Shown: piece by piece, positions 22,928 through 35,060 of the stretch
Layout of the letters: the number at the start of each line of letters is the position of its first letter
Numbering within the stretch: position 1 is the first letter of the stretch
Assembly: GCF_002288925.2 (NCBI RefSeq)
Contig: NW_022098045.1
Location: 9,710,847 to 9,774,846, forward strand
Direction of reading: 5' to 3'
DNA from: Delphinapterus leucas
Lineage: Eukaryota; Chordata; Mammalia; Artiodactyla; Monodontidae
Length of the DNA stretch: 64,000 bases
Notes under the pieces: model-generated
Database searches by the model: none
What the model saw: only the letters and a program-made list of their open reading frames with translations
Told to the model about the DNA's origin: nothing
Made by a program: the position numbers and the translations under genes

Positions 22928-25900
22928 ATGGTAATAGGAACTTACATATCAATAATTACCTTAAACGTGAATGGATTAAATGCTCCAACGAAAAGAAACA
23001 GGCTTGCTGAATGGATACAAAAACAAAACCCATATACATGCTGTCTACAAGAGACCTACTTCAGACCTAGGAACACATACAGACTGAAAGTGAGGGGATG
23101 GAAAAAGATATTCCATGCAATTGGAAATCAAAAGAAAGCTGGAGTAGCAATACTTATATCAGATAAAATAGACTTTAAAAAAAAGAATGTTACAAGAGAC
23201 AAGGAAGGACACTATATAATTATCAAGGGATCAATCCAAGAAGAAGATATGACAATTTTAAGTATATGCACCCAACATAGGAGCACCTCAATACATAAGG
23301 CAAATGCTAACAGCTATAGAAGAGGAAATTGACAGTAACACAATAATAGTGGGGGACTTTAGCACCTCACTTATGCCAATGGACAGATCCTCCAGACAGA
23401 AAATAAATAAGGAAACACAAGCTTTAAATGACACAATAGACCAGATAGATATAATTGATATTTATAGGACATTCCATCCAAAAACAGCAGATTACAGTTT
23501 CTTCTCAACTGTACATGGAACATTCTCCCAGATAGATCATATCTTGGGTCACAAATCAAGACTCAGTAAATTTAAGAAAATTGAAATCATATCAAACATC
23601 TTTTCTGACCACAAGGCTATGAGATTAGAAATAACTTACAGGGGGAAAAATGTAAAAAGCACAAACACATGGAGGCTAAATGTTACTAAGTAACGAAGAG
23701 ATCACTGAAGAAATCAAAGAGGAAATAAAAAAATACCTAGAGACAAATGGCAATGAAAACACGATGATCCAAAACCTATGGGATGGAGCAAAAGCAGTTC
23801 TAAGAGGGAAGTTTATAGCAATACAATCCTACCTTAAGAAATAAGAAACATCTCAAATAAACCATCTAACCTTACACCTAAAGGAACTAGAGAAAGAAGA
23901 ACAAACAAAAACCAAACTTAGTAGAAGGAAAGAAATCATAAAGATGAGAGCAGAAATAAATGAAATAGAAACAAAGAAAACAATAGCAAAGATCCATAAA
24001 CTAAAAGCTGGTTGTTTGAGAAGATAAACAAAATTGATAAACCATTAGCCAGACTCATCAAGAGAAAGAGGGAGCGGACTCAAATCAATAAAATAAGAAA
24101 TGAAAAAGGAGAACAGACAACAGACTGTTGTCTGTTACAACAGACACAGCAGAAATACAAAGCATCATAAGAGACTACTACAAGCAAATCTATGCCAATA
24201 AAATGGACAACCTTGAAGAAACGGACAAATTCTTACGAAGGTATAACCTTCCAAGACTGAACCAGGAAGAAATAGAAATATGAACAGACCCATCACAAGT
24301 AATGAAATTGAAACTGCGATTTAAAATCTTCCAACAAACAAAAGTCCAGGACCAGATGGCTTCACAGGTGAATTCTACCAAACATTTAGAGAAGAGCTAA
24401 CACCCATCCTTCTCAAACTCTTCCAAAAAACTGCAGAGGAAGGAACACTCCCAAACGCATTCTACAAGGCCACTATCACCCTGATACCAAAACCAGACAA
24501 AGGTACTACAAAAAAGAAAATTACAGAGCAATATCACTGATGAATATTGATGCAAAAATCCTCAACAAAATACTGACAAACAGAATCCAACAACACATTA
24601 AAAGGATCATACACCATGATCAAGTGGGATTTATCCAAGGGATGCAAGTATTCTTCAATATACACGAATCAATCAGTGTGATACAGCATATTAACAAATT
24701 GAAGAATAAAAACCATATGATCATCTCAATAGATGCAGAAAAAGCTTTTGACAAAATTCAACACCCTTTAGGATAAAAACTCGCCAGAAAGTGGGCATAG
24801 AGGGAACCTACCTCAACATAATAAAGGCCATATGTGACAACCCACAGCCAACATCATTCTCAAAGGTGAAAATCTGAAAGCATTTCCTCTAAGATCAGGA
24901 ACAAGACAAGGATGACCACTCGCGCCACTCTTATTTAACAAAGTTTTGGAAGTCCTAGCGACAGCAATCAGAGAAGAAAAAGAAATAAAAGGAATACAAA
25001 TTGGAAAAGAAGAAGTAAAACTGTCACTGTTTGCAGATGACATGATACTATACATAGAGAATCCTAACGATGCCACCAGAAAACTACTAGAGCTAATCAA
25101 TGAATTTGGTAAAGTTGCAGGATACAAAATTAATGCACAGAAATCTCTTGCATTCCTATACACTAACAATGAAAGATCAGACAGAGAAATTAAAGAAACA
25201 ATCCCATTTACCATTGGAACAAAAAGAATAAAATATCTAGGAATACACCTACCTAAGCAGGTAAAAGACCTGTACTCAGAAAACTATAAGACACTGGTGA
25301 AAGAAATCAAAGATGACACAAACAGATGGAGAGATATACCATGTTCTTGGATTGTAAGAATCAATAATGTGAAAATGATTATTGTATCCAAAGCAGTCTA
25401 CAGATTCAATGTAGTCCCTATCAAATTACCAATGGCATTTTTTACAGAACTAGAACAAAAAATTTCACACTTTGTATGGAGACACAAAAGTCCCCGAATA
25501 GCCAAAGCAATCTTGAGTGAAAAAATGGAGCTGGAGGAATCAAACTCCCTGACTTCAGACTATACTACAAACCTACAGTAATCAAGACAATATGGTACTG
25601 GCACAAAAACAGAAATATAGATCAATGGAACAGGATAGAAAGCTCAGAGATAAACCCACGCACCTACGGTCAACTAATCTATGACAAAGGAGGCAAGGAT
25701 ATACAATGGAGAAAAGACAGTCTCTTCAATAAGTGGTGCTGGGAAAACTGGACAGGTACACGTAAAAGAATGAAATTAGAACCCTCCCTAGACACCATAC
25801 ACAAAAATAAACTCAAAATGGATTAAAGACCTAAATGTAAGACCGGACACTATAAAACTCTTAGAGGAAAACATAGGAAGAACACTCTTTGGCATAAATC

Positions 25901-26715
25901 ACAGCAAGATCTTTTCTGACCCACCTCCTAGAGTAATGGAAATAAAAACAAAAATAAACAAATGGGACTTAATGAAACTTAAAAGCTTTTGCACAGCAAA
26001 GGAAACCATAAACAAGACCAAAAGACAACCCTCAGAATGGGAGAAAATATTTGCAAACGAATCAACGGACAAAGGATTAATCTCCAAAATATATAAACAG
26101 CTCATGCAGCTCAATATTAAAAAAACAAACAACCCAATCCAAAAATGGGCAGAAGACCTAAATAGACATTTCTCCAAAGACATACAGACGGCCAAGAAGC
26201 ACATGAAAAGCTGCTGAACATCACTAATTATTAGAGAAATGCAAATCAAAACTACAATCAGGTATCACCTCACACCAGTTAGACTGGCATCATCAGAAAA
26301 TCTACAAACAACAAATGCTGGAGAGGGTGTGGAGAAAAGGGAACCCTCTTTCACTGTTGGTGGGAATGTACATCGATACAGCCACTATGGAGAGTAGTAT
26401 GGAGGTTCCTTAAAAAACTACAAATAGAACTACCATATGACCCAGCAATCCCACTACTGGGCATATATCCAGAGAAAACCATAATTCAAAAAGACACATG
26501 CACCCCAATGTTCATTGCAGCACTGTTTATAATAGCCAGGTCATGGAAGCAACCTAAATTTCCATAGACAGACGAATGGATAAAGAAGATGTGGTACATA
26601 TATAACAGTGGAATATTACTCAGCCATAAAAAGGAACGAATTGGGTCATTTGTAGAGACATGGATGGATATAGAGACTGTCATACAGAGTGAAGTAAGTC
26701 AGAAAAAAAAACAAA
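22928..26715 (+). pseudogene. L1-A ORF2 remnant (endonuclease / reverse transcriptase)
   Basis: Remnant of the L1 ORF2 protein. The endonuclease part is seen at 22928-23693 (LNVNGLNAPTKRNRLAEW near the start, then 'QIDHILGHKS'). The reverse transcriptase part includes '[18 protein letters not shown]' near 24543 and the catalytic FADD at 25030-25041. The C-terminal part runs from about 25580, with a Cys-rich segment near 26318-26370. At least six breaks (stops or frame changes, e.g. near 23693, 23843, 24279, 24776 and 25581) leave no usable protein. Catalytic residues that remain are decayed relics. Confidence 0.92.
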
Positions 26716-26824
26716 TATCGCATATTAACACATATATGTTAAATCTAGAAAAGTGGTACAGATGAACCAGTTTGCAAGGCAGAAATAGAGACACAGATGT
26801 CGAAACTGGACATAGGGACCCCAA

Positions 26825-26862
26825 GGGGGGAAGTGGGGGGGGGGATGAGTTGGGAGATTGGG
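26825..26862 (+). repeat. G-rich tract in L1-A 3' UTR (G-quadruplex-type pattern)
   Basis: Four G runs of 6, 10, 3 and 3 bases are separated by loops of 4, 7 and 5 bases. This fits the usual G-quadruplex pattern. Many mammalian L1 3' UTRs carry such a tract. Confidence 0.8.
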
Positions 26863-26950
26863 ATTGACAGTATACACTAATATGTATAAAATAGATAACA
26901 AATAAGAGCCTGCTGTATAAAAAATTTAAATTAAATTTAAAAATAAAAAG

Positions 26951-27011
26951 AAGGAGCGGCAGCCTGCTAGCCTCAGACCAAGAGCCCAACTCCATCTCTA
27001 AAAAAAAAAAA
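26951..27011 (+). other. Extra segment and second A tail of L1-A (candidate 3' transduction)
   Basis: After the L1 tail ('aaatttaaaaataaaaag'), 48 bases of GC-balanced non-L1 sequence (starting 'aaggagcggcagcctgctag') lead to a 12-13 base A run. The TSD follows this A run and not the L1 tail. That order is typical of 3' transduction, where read-through RNA is copied with downstream flank. No AATAAA is seen within the segment itself; the only one (26942-26947) precedes it. Confidence 0.55.
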
Positions 27012-27104
27012 AATGTGTGTGCATCTAAGGATTAAAATTTTGGAATTTCAAATTTTCTCGTTTTGTACATCTAAAATATCAATGAAATATTATAGAATTT
27101 AAAA

Positions 27105-27330
27105 AATTACTAAGTGCCTATTTTGTGCTAGGCACTGGGTTATAAGTGCTTTCACATATATTATATCATTTTATCCTTAAAATGTACTACATTAAGAGGT
27201 ACAATCATCTTCATACAAATATGTCCAGGGTCACATAGCTAGTAAAGTGACAGAATCAGGAATTGAAGCCAATTCTTTCTGCCTCACGGAGCTCATGATT
27301 TAGCCAATTCACCACAGGTCATAGGTGAGG
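27105..27330 (-). mobile_element. MIR SINE fragment
   Basis: Antisense MIR: 'tgtgctaggcactgggttat', 'cagggtcacatagctagtaa' and 'gaattgaagccaattctttc' are in reverse MIR order. Confidence 0.75.
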
Positions 27331-28634
27331 GTCATTCTCCACAGCAGGTGCTGAGAGAATGAAGTTTAGTAAAAATATGAACTAAGACAGGAACAAATCC
27401 CTTCACTGCGAAGGGCTAAGAAAATAAAGAGCTGAATCTGGAGAGTACCTTCTGACCTTGCTTTCAGAATTGTTTGTAAGCCATGGCAATTCTGAGGTTC
27501 TGTCACTGGACTGCTAGATTCCATTTCAATTCAAGGATCTCTCTCCAATTTCACTATTGCAATTATGGAGGCAAAGTAAATGAAAACCAAAAACACTTTG
27601 TTTCTGGGTAATCCTTGCCTTCCAAAAACAAATCATTCTTTTCAGGACAAAACATAAGCAGTCAGCAAACTAATTTTTTTTTAAAGGAGCAATGCAGAGG
27701 GGGAAAATAGCATACCTTTTGCTTGGTGCTTGATTTCAGGCCAACTCGGGAGTGACTTTTAGACTAGAGGAAAAATGAGAAAGAAATTTATGAAGAACAC
27801 AGTATAATGGTAGAACTTATTCTGAAGTCATTTCTTCTAGAAGGTATAAGTTTTCATTTAATAGCCAAAAGAAAAGTAATTAATTAATTTTTAAAAATCC
27901 TTTCCCCTAGCCTTCTTTCACAGCCTCTGGAAATCTAAGAATAGAAGCAGAGCATAGACTCCAGTGTTGAGTTTTACATACTAAATGGAAGACTGTTTAA
28001 GTCCTGGAGCTGAGACAGCAAAGATGCACCTACGCTTTGTCAATGCCTGGCTCATATTTACCGACTCAGCATCTTTCTTAGAGGACACCAGCAGAAACTG
28101 AAAATTGCACCGCATGAGCAAATAACTTCCAGCTATAATAAGGCAAAAGGAAAGGAGGGGAAATGAACAAAAGAAGAGGAAAGGAAGAAAGAAGAGGAGA
28201 GAAAAGAAAAAAAAATGCTCTATAAATTGGAAAAAGAGAAAATAGAGGCAGAATGAAGAAAAGGGCACGTTTATGGCAAGATTTCCAAGAGCATTTCAAT
28301 AGAGAAGATTTTAATCTCTGCTAATTTAAATGTATTTTCAGTAGGTGGAAACGAAGCTCTCAAAAACATTAGTTCTAATAGAGGGCTTTTTATTTTCCAA
28401 CTTGTTCAAGATTATCTAATCTTATTTGGAATTAGGAAAGGTAAAACAAGCATTAATTAAGAATATTTTGGTATAGATACCATTATGATTTTTCTCCCAA
28501 TGAGAAAAAAGCAAAATCAAGCTTACTATGTTTAGCATTCAGATGGTGAATACATATGGCATTAAGTGTACGATGAATCAAAGTTAACTCTAAACCAATT
28601 ACTACACTGTACCTAGAAAAAAGCCTAGTCTGTA
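27331..28634. other. No recognisable gene; contains a polypurine tract
   Basis: Unique-looking AT-rich DNA. From 28169 to 28215 the plus strand is purine only (47 bases), within a longer nearly pure purine block from about 28141. No repeat family recognised. Confidence 0.5.
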
Positions 28635-29230
28635 GTCCTCAAATTGTTTGATCCCAGGATTACTTTACACTCTTAAATATTATAGGGGTCCCCAAAGAGC
28701 TTTTGTTTATGTGGGTTATATCCATTGACAATCACTGTCCTAGCAACTGGAAATGAGAATTTTTTTAAATATGCATTTATTAATTCATTTTAAAATAGCA
28801 ATAATAAACCCACTACATGTTAAATAACATATTTTTATGTATTTTATGTATATTCCTAAACAGAAAAAATTAGTGAGAAGATGGTATATTTTTCATGTTT
28901 TTGCAAATCTCTGATGTTTAGCTTAAATAGAAGACAGATCCTCATACCAGCTTCTGCATTTAATCTATTTTGATATGATATGTTTTTGGTTGAAGTAAAT
29001 GAAAAGAATTCAGCCTCGCTCAGTTATGTAGTTGGAAAAGGAAAAAGTATTTGTAATAATCTTTTCAAATAATTGTGAATATTCTTCTCTGATATGACCT
29101 CAAAACTTGACAATTGGTAGTTTCTTAAAGGTTAGTGACTATGTAGAATAAATCATACCAATGAACTTTTTATACTCTGTTACATAAAAACTGGTTGATC
29201 TATCTTGCACTTTGAACAGATTTTTCACCC
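28635..29230. mobile_element. DNA-transposon-like relic (probably hAT type, subfamily unknown)
   Basis: The block 'ataggggtccccaaagagct' followed by 'ttttgtttatgtgggttata' (28681-28720), then 'ataataaacccactacatgt' and 'cttgacaattggtagtttct', matches a dispersed mammalian repeat I remember but cannot name with certainty. No transposase frame is visible. Confidence 0.45.
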
Positions 29231-29270
29231 ACACATGTTTGTAGCATCATGCATTGGATCATCTGGAAAG

Positions 29271-29450
29271 CAGTGGTTCTCAAACTTTATAGAGTTCACA
29301 AAGATCATTTAGGGGGCTCTTAACCATGTAATCTGCTGAAACTCCAAGTCAGGAGGTCTGGGGTGGCTCCCAGGAATGTGCATGCTAACAAGCATCTAAG
29401 GAAATTCAAATAGATACATGGTCCACTAACTACAACTTGAGGACCACTTG
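29271..29450. mobile_element. MER5-like hAT MITE
   Basis: Left end 'cagtggttctcaaactttat' and right end 'acaacttgaggaccacttg' are imperfect inverted ends. The interior 'gtctggggtggctcccagga' matches MER5A-type elements. Non-autonomous. Confidence 0.7.
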
Positions 29451-29887
29451 CCTGTGAAGAATGGTGGTAACTTGGGATGAGAAGTAGGAAAACACGGAAA
29501 ATGGCGTTAATGCTCTCTCTCTTTCTCTTTGAAGAATACAAATAAATGAACCTCTTTTCCCTTTCTCTTTTAAATGCCTGGTGTTAAAATTCTTAATCTG
29601 ATTGAACCAGTGGGTGGCACAGGATAACTGAAACAGGCTGAATGTTGGTAAAGTACTCAAGCTACTCCAGAAGCAGATCTGCAACGGTTCTTTAGCCTCT
29701 CCAGTTTAAAAACATAAGCACACAGATTCTGTGTTTATGTATATTTTTAGAAATTTAGTTGGGTTTCTATGCCATATTAAATGCCATAAACATCTGTGAG
29801 TATGGCCTTTATACTCAACTCAAAGTCATAATAGCAAACATGACCTAAAAGACAAGACTTCCATTTATAAAAGGGATTAAAAGCTGT
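29451..29887. other. No recognisable feature
   Basis: Single-copy-looking sequence; a 'ctctctctctttctcttt' stretch at about 29513 is the only simple-sequence feature. Confidence 0.45.
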
Positions 29888-30149
29888 GATGGTTAGTTTT
29901 ACGTCAACTTGACTGGGCTAAGGGATGCTCAGATATCTGGTAAAACATTATTTCTAGGTATATCTGTGAGGATTGTTTCTGGAAGAGATTAACGTTAGAT
30001 TCAGCAGACTGAGAAAAGAGGTCCAGCCTCACCAGTATGGGTGGGCACCATCCAAACTGTTGGGGCCTCAAATGGGAGCAAAGGCTAAGGAAGAACAAAT
30101 TCCCTATCTTCTTGAATTGGGAGGTCCATCTTTTCCTGCCCTTGAAGAA

Positions 30150-30219
<70 letters not shown>

Positions 30220-30298
30220 ATACATATATAGAAATATATACATATATAGAAATATATTTCTACTGGTTCTGTTTGTCTGGAGAACCCTGATTAATACA
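29888..30298 (+). mobile_element. ERVL-class (MLT2-like) solo LTR with internal microsatellite
   Basis: Starts 'gtgatggttagttttacgtc' and ends 'tctggagaaccctgattaat', termini I remember from ERVL-type LTRs. The middle has 'catccaaactgttggggcct'. Before the 3' end it carries a long compound microsatellite (30149-30258), a place where these LTRs often have a CT/AT-rich run. No coding frame. Confidence 0.6.
30149..30258. repeat. Compound (TA)n(GA)n microsatellite plus 18-bp repeats
   Basis: About 13 TA units to 30176, then about 18 GA units to 30213, then two copies of an 18-base unit (aaatatatacatatatag) and part of a third. Certain to be prone to length change. Confidence 0.95.
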
Positions 30299-30538
30299 AA
30301 AGCCAATCCAGTTCCAGAGAAATAACATTTTCATTTGACATTAAATGAGTTCTTTGATCTCTTCTTGCAAATGTCTTATCTAGACAGAATGGAGGTTGGA
30401 CCTGGTAAAATACCACCTGCATTGTATGTATCATGCTATACATTAAGTCCACACTTACAAAAGTGTGGCCTTCTAAAAATTTCTTTCATTAGTTAGGTGT
30501 TAAGGACTTAGAGCTTATTTCCACATAGAAGTAATTTT

Positions 30539-30739
30539 TTTTTTTTTGCGGTACGCGGGCCTCTCACTGCTGTGTCCTCTCCCATTGCGGAGTACAGAAT
30601 CCGGACGCGCAGGCTCAGCGGCCATGGCTCACGGGCCCAGCCGCTCCGCGGCATGTGGGATCTTCGCGGAACGGGGCACGAACCCGCGTCCCCTGCATCG
30701 GCAGGCAGACTCCCAACCACTGCGCCACCAGGGAAGCCC
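30539..30739 (-). mobile_element. CHR-family tRNA-derived SINE (young, short form), copy 3
   Basis: Reverse-strand copy with T run, body and 'ccaccagggaagccc' end at 30739. Flanked by the 12-bp duplication 'agaagtaatttt' at 30527-30538 and 30740-30751. The left copy blends into the T run. B-box region reads 'ggcacgaacccgcg' on the plus strand. Confidence 0.93.
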
Positions 30740-30751
30740 AGAAGTAATTTT

Positions 30752-31414
30752 ATAGGCTACAACACAAAGCCCTATTTAACCTCTGATATAAGCAAAATGC
30801 TCTGCAAGTTCAATAATAAAAAAAAAAGGTATACTATCACAGTACTAACACCTATACAAAGCATAAACATACTAAAAATCAATTAAGAAACCATTTTGCT
30901 TTTCTATACATCTTGAAAAATAAAAAAGTATGTGTAATTTGAAGAAGATGGAGACTAAGGTAGAAACTCTGGAATTCCAAAGTGGCCTTACTAGAAATTT
31001 CAGGACATGGTATTCACTGCTAACGCATGACGGCTCATGTTTGATGCTCCCCCCACACCTCCCCTCCCAAGCAGATGGTTTTGCTTTTCTTGATTCAAGT
31101 GCAACCCAGCATTACTCTGCTCTGTAGCATCTATGAATAGGGTCACTTAGGACTACTAAGGGGTGAAGAAAAGCAGGAAAACAAAGTGGTTGTTAAGCAT
31201 CTCCCTGTGGCAGGGCACACTGTGCCCAGGCTAGCCCTCACTGGGGATTGACTATTGCCCATTGTCACCTGTGGTCCAACACAGAATCAGGGGAGACAAT
31301 CAAAAGGGGGGGAAAGCTTGTTTTCCTCAAATAAATGAGTAAAATTGAAAAGAGAGGAAAGATGGGGAAGGAAGAAAGATAAAGAAGAAACTAAGATAAA
31401 AATAATAAACACCA
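30752..31414. other. No recognisable feature
   Basis: Mixed-composition DNA; 65-codon frame at 30930-31127 without motif. Confidence 0.45.
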
Positions 31415-31670
31415 GCAGCTCACCTTTTCTGAGCACTTACACTGTGTTCCCAGCACACCATCCAACTTACATCTTTTACGTGACCCACATAACATGGCTA
31501 AGAGATAGGTATAATTATATTATTATCTCAATTTTATAGAGGGTAAGACTGAGGCATAGGAAGCAAAATAATTTGCCCAAACTCATACTGCTGTTAAGTG
31601 GCAGGACCAAGACGTGAACTAGTTGGTCTGATTCAAAGCCCATGGTCTTACAAACTACTACACTATTTAT
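31415..31670 (-). mobile_element. MIR SINE fragment
   Basis: Antisense MIR order: 'tctgagcacttacactgtgt', 'tctcaattttatagagggta' and 'atactgctgttaagtggcag'. Confidence 0.75.
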
Positions 31671-33315
31671 ATGGGAATAATTGCCCAGGGAAGAATTTAG
31701 CAGAGTCTAGAGTAGTGAAAATCAGAGAATACCCAGAAACTGTGTTGCACAACAATCGCTTCAAGAGAAAGAAAGGAAGTTGTAGGGAAAAGGTAGTAGA
31801 TCAGAAATGTACCCAAGTCAGACTTGAGCTGGCATCAGTGGCCAAGGACCCCAAGATGTTCTCTAGAGGCAGCAAATGGCAGAAGGGAAGGAGAGCAGAG
31901 CGGCTTTGTGGTGAGGCAGGAAGGGGAAGGGTTATTAATTAACTGGACCACATCTGCAACAAACATTCACAAATCAGGTGCACCTCATCTGCGGAATGCC
32001 TGCATGGTATTTTATTGTAGTCTTCAAGACATTTAAATAAAAATAGCCTACCTCATAAGGCTAACCCTCCACCCCACATACACACAGCGTACATAAAAAA
32101 GTGACAGCAGCAGCTGAAGGAAACGTTATAAAAGAAATCCTTGATTTTCTTCTATAGTCAAGTTATACCAAGTTGTCCTCGAATTCTGACCTGAACTCTT
32201 GTTAAGTCAGTGTTAATTAAAACAGTGGGTTCTGTAAAGTTACTCCGAAGTTGAAAACAGCAAGAGATGAATGTGCTTCTGTTTTCCAGACTTATTTATG
32301 AAAACGAGCATTCTGACATCTAAGTCTGCAGTCGTGATTGAGTACATAGCAAGCAGGACTTGAACGGAAACCAAAAGGGAATGTAAGTGACCTCTCCCAG
32401 CAAATACCACCCCTTCTCCCCACGAGCAATCCTGCCCACATCAGAAAAGGCACCCCAGTATGTGATTTCTCTGCTACTTTTAGCAGAATTAGGACATGTT
32501 TCAGTTTTCCCTACCAACAGTAAGAATTCAGTTTAAACCCCTGATGAAACTGACAAGGGAGCACTCTTAAATATGGTCTCTGGTCTGAGTTCCCTTAATT
32601 GGAGCTGCAGGCTAATTTAATGGGCTCACTCTCAAATGGGGTGATTAGCAACCCAATAAATCATGTGAGTCCAAGCCGGCTCTCTTAGCAGGCTGTATTC
32701 AGAAGTGTCACCCCATGTTCAGAGGCTGGAACAAGGGACACCTCTGAATTGATGTGACATTAAAAATCCTCCCACTTCACATCCTTGTCTGTGCTTGCCT
32801 TCCAGAACACAAAAGAAGAAATGGCTGAAACAGAAAGGTTCCAGAAACAAGAGCGTCTGCCACATAATGATTTGCCAGGTGATAACAGTGCAGTCATTAA
32901 AAGAAGATACTCCCCTGCCCTGTGGATTGTTTCTTAATCGGATCCTCTTTGGAAGAAATCATAAAGACAGTTGAATTCAAAAGGCCTATGATGCTCTGAA
33001 ATGCAATTCTTCATAATGTAGGGCCCCGCCTCCTTAACTGAGGGAGAGGGAAAGTATCTCACTCTCCAACAGAAGTTTAAGGAGTCCTTCCTTTCCGGTA
33101 TAAATGACTGGGACAAAATTCCTCTCTGGTCACTGAGCTGCTGTCAGGTCCTTCTAGATTCCCTTTCTCTGGTTTTATTCTCTTCTCACACCTTGGGTCA
33201 CTGGACCCAACTCCATCTGAAGGGAGATGACTGGATGGTCTAATCTAGGAGCAGTGGTGAGTCACCATCGTTGCTGCTGAACTTTTGTCTGCCCTTCTCT
33301 CTGGTAACAGTGCCA
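31671..33315. other. No confidently recognisable feature
   Basis: Long stretch without an obvious repeat or coding frame; ORFs up to 114 codons at 31598-31942 start inside the MIR and have no domain. By eye this is one of the least repeat-like stretches, so conserved non-coding elements could sit here, but sequence alone cannot show that. Confidence 0.4.
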
Positions 33316-33700
33316 TATGTCTGTATCAGTCAGGCTCCCGGCAAGAAACAGAGGGCACTCTAGCGAGAGTTTAATGGAGGGATGTTGCACGGAGGTGTAG
33401 ACAGGATCAAGGGAAAGCAGTAAGGGGTGGCGGGGATGCACCCCAAGCTAACATCAGTGGTCAGTAATTATCACCGCTGACCGAAGGGAGAGCTGTAGCC
33501 CAGGAGACAGCACTATGGGGAACGCTGCAGCTTCCACACCGCAACCCAGCGGGCAAAGAGGCAGAGAAGTCTACCCCTCACCCTCCCAGCACCTGCCGCC
33601 ACAGCCCATCCATCGGCCAAACGCGGGTGGAAGCCAGAGGACGAGGGACTTAAGAGTCTGTAGAAGTCAGCCTCCCGGTGCAACGGGACATCTCCAGCAC
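33316..33700 (-). repeat. Dispersed mammalian repeat, family X (name not assigned)
   Basis: Starts 'tgtctgtatcagtcaggctc' and contains 'catccatcggccaaacgcgg' and 'gtcagcctcccggtgcaacg' near its end. The order corresponds to the reverse complement of 59252-59638. It is about 380 bp and is the most complete member. I remember this family as mammal-wide but cannot name it with certainty. Confidence 0.55.
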
Positions 33701-33774
33701 CAGCACTTCAGCCTTTCTTTAGGACTCGCCACCTTCCCGTGCCTTTTCCCTTCGTAAGGGTAAGTATTTTGTGG

Positions 33775-35060
33775 TGAGACTATGAATAGGTCTGTTTTTC
33801 ATAGTTCTTCACCAACGTTCAATCTGTGTCAGTTTGAACTCACGGTTCCCTGTTTTATTCAGTGGGTTTTAACCTCTTAGTGTCGTTATTTATTTTTGAA
33901 GCTCAAATTGTCCCAGATGTGGCGTGTGGAGCCCTTCAAACTGCTCCTGAGTCCTTTGGACATGCTCCTCTCACTCTCTTAAGTGCTTCCTTACTTTCAC
34001 GCACAAAATGTTGCAGGTTCATCTTTTGCCTTCCCTGCCCAACCCTTCAATCAGCCATTTCTCCAAGAATCCCTGGCTCCTTTCAGTGGAGAACGGTATT
34101 TAGAAACCATAGGATATTTATATTTAAAAAGCAATATCTACTGCATAGACATACATTTACATTTATATTGATCTTTTACTCTACATCTCTATCTTTCCAT
34201 CTATCTATCCATCCATCCATCCATCCACAACCAGAAAATCACGAATCCACACCAATACCTCCAGTTCCAATCCAGTGTCACAGGGTTGATTTTATCCTTC
34301 CCCCTTTCCATATTTGCACCACGTTTCTCTCACAGCGGGAATCCGGCCCCTCCTCGCCCTGCCTGGGCTCGGACCCTCTCCGGAAGCTGCCTGCCTGCAC
34401 AGGGGGAGCCTTGTCAATCTTCTCAGGCGCTGACACCTCACTCTGGGCCACCTTTGTCCACAGACACCCTCCTCATCCCGCCTGGGCTCCAACACGCCAT
34501 GCCAGGCCATCCTCTGCTCTGGACCCCCTCCTCATGCTGCCTGATCTCCAGTACCTGCACTGGATGGACACCTCCTCACCTCACTCAGGCTTTGACACAA
34601 TACACTGAGCAGCCGTCCTACTGGATGCTCTTCTTATGCACCCCCTGCACAGAACAGCCTCCCTCTGGGATGCCCTCCTCACCCCCATTGGGTCCAACAC
34701 CCTGCTCTGTGCCACCTCGGCTTTCCACCCCTGCCCCCAGCAGACTCTTAGCTTGCTCAGCCCCACTTAATGGCTTTTAAGTGGAATGGTTCAGAAAGGG
34801 AAAGGAAAAGACTGGAAGAAGAAAAGAAACAGAAAGAGGAAGAACACGAGTGTTGATTTTATAGAATATAAACCAAGGGTATTAGTGGCCATGTTACCCC
34901 CATCACAAAGAACTGCCTAAGAAAAATGTGTGAACACCTGGGTCCAGCCATGCCTGAAGCCAGGTATACAACCAGATGTTCACTATGTAAAGCAATAAAT
35001 TAAATTATGTGCTCAAGCTAGTTTCAGCTGGGATTTATGGCACTAGGAATTGGCAAAATC
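33775..35060 (+). mobile_element. Old L1M 3' UTR with internal degenerate tandem repeats
   Basis: The stretch 'gctcaaattgtcccagatgt' and 'cagccatttctccaagaatc' with 'ggagaacggtatttagaaac' matches an ancient L1M 3' UTR from memory. A (CTAT)n/(CATC)n run lies at 34181-34228, and 34340-34760 is a C-rich block of degenerate repeats ('cctcatcccgcctgggctcc', 'ctcctcatgctgcctgatct'). The part after 34875 is a less certain continuation. The 248-codon frame at 33862-34608 falls wholly in this non-coding region. Confidence 0.6.
34181..34228. repeat. (CTAT)n/(CATC)n microsatellite
   Basis: Tetranucleotide repeats of 'ctat' and then 'catc' inside the L1M 3' UTR. Confidence 0.9.

Larger units (their letters stand above)
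21523..27011 (+). mobile_element. L1-A: 5'-truncated LINE-1 with nested SINE and extra 3' segment
   Basis: Sense L1 beginning just before ORF1 (no 5' UTR), running through ORF1 and ORF2 to a 3' UTR with 'gcctgctgtataaaaaattt', a tail style I remember from cattle L1. A CHR-1-like SINE is nested at 22531-22890. After the L1 A-rich end at about 26950, an unrelated segment at 26951-26998 precedes a second A run ending at about 27011. The 10-bp duplication 'aatgtgtgtg' at 21513-21522 and 27012-27021 places that segment inside the insertion. Both ORFs carry many stops and frameshifts, so it cannot move. Confidence 0.9.

Noticed and set aside
33862..34608. 248-codon open frame, the longest outside the L1s
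   Set aside because: It lies in an old L1M 3' UTR, crosses a CATC/CTAT microsatellite and C-rich degenerate repeats, and has no recognised domain.
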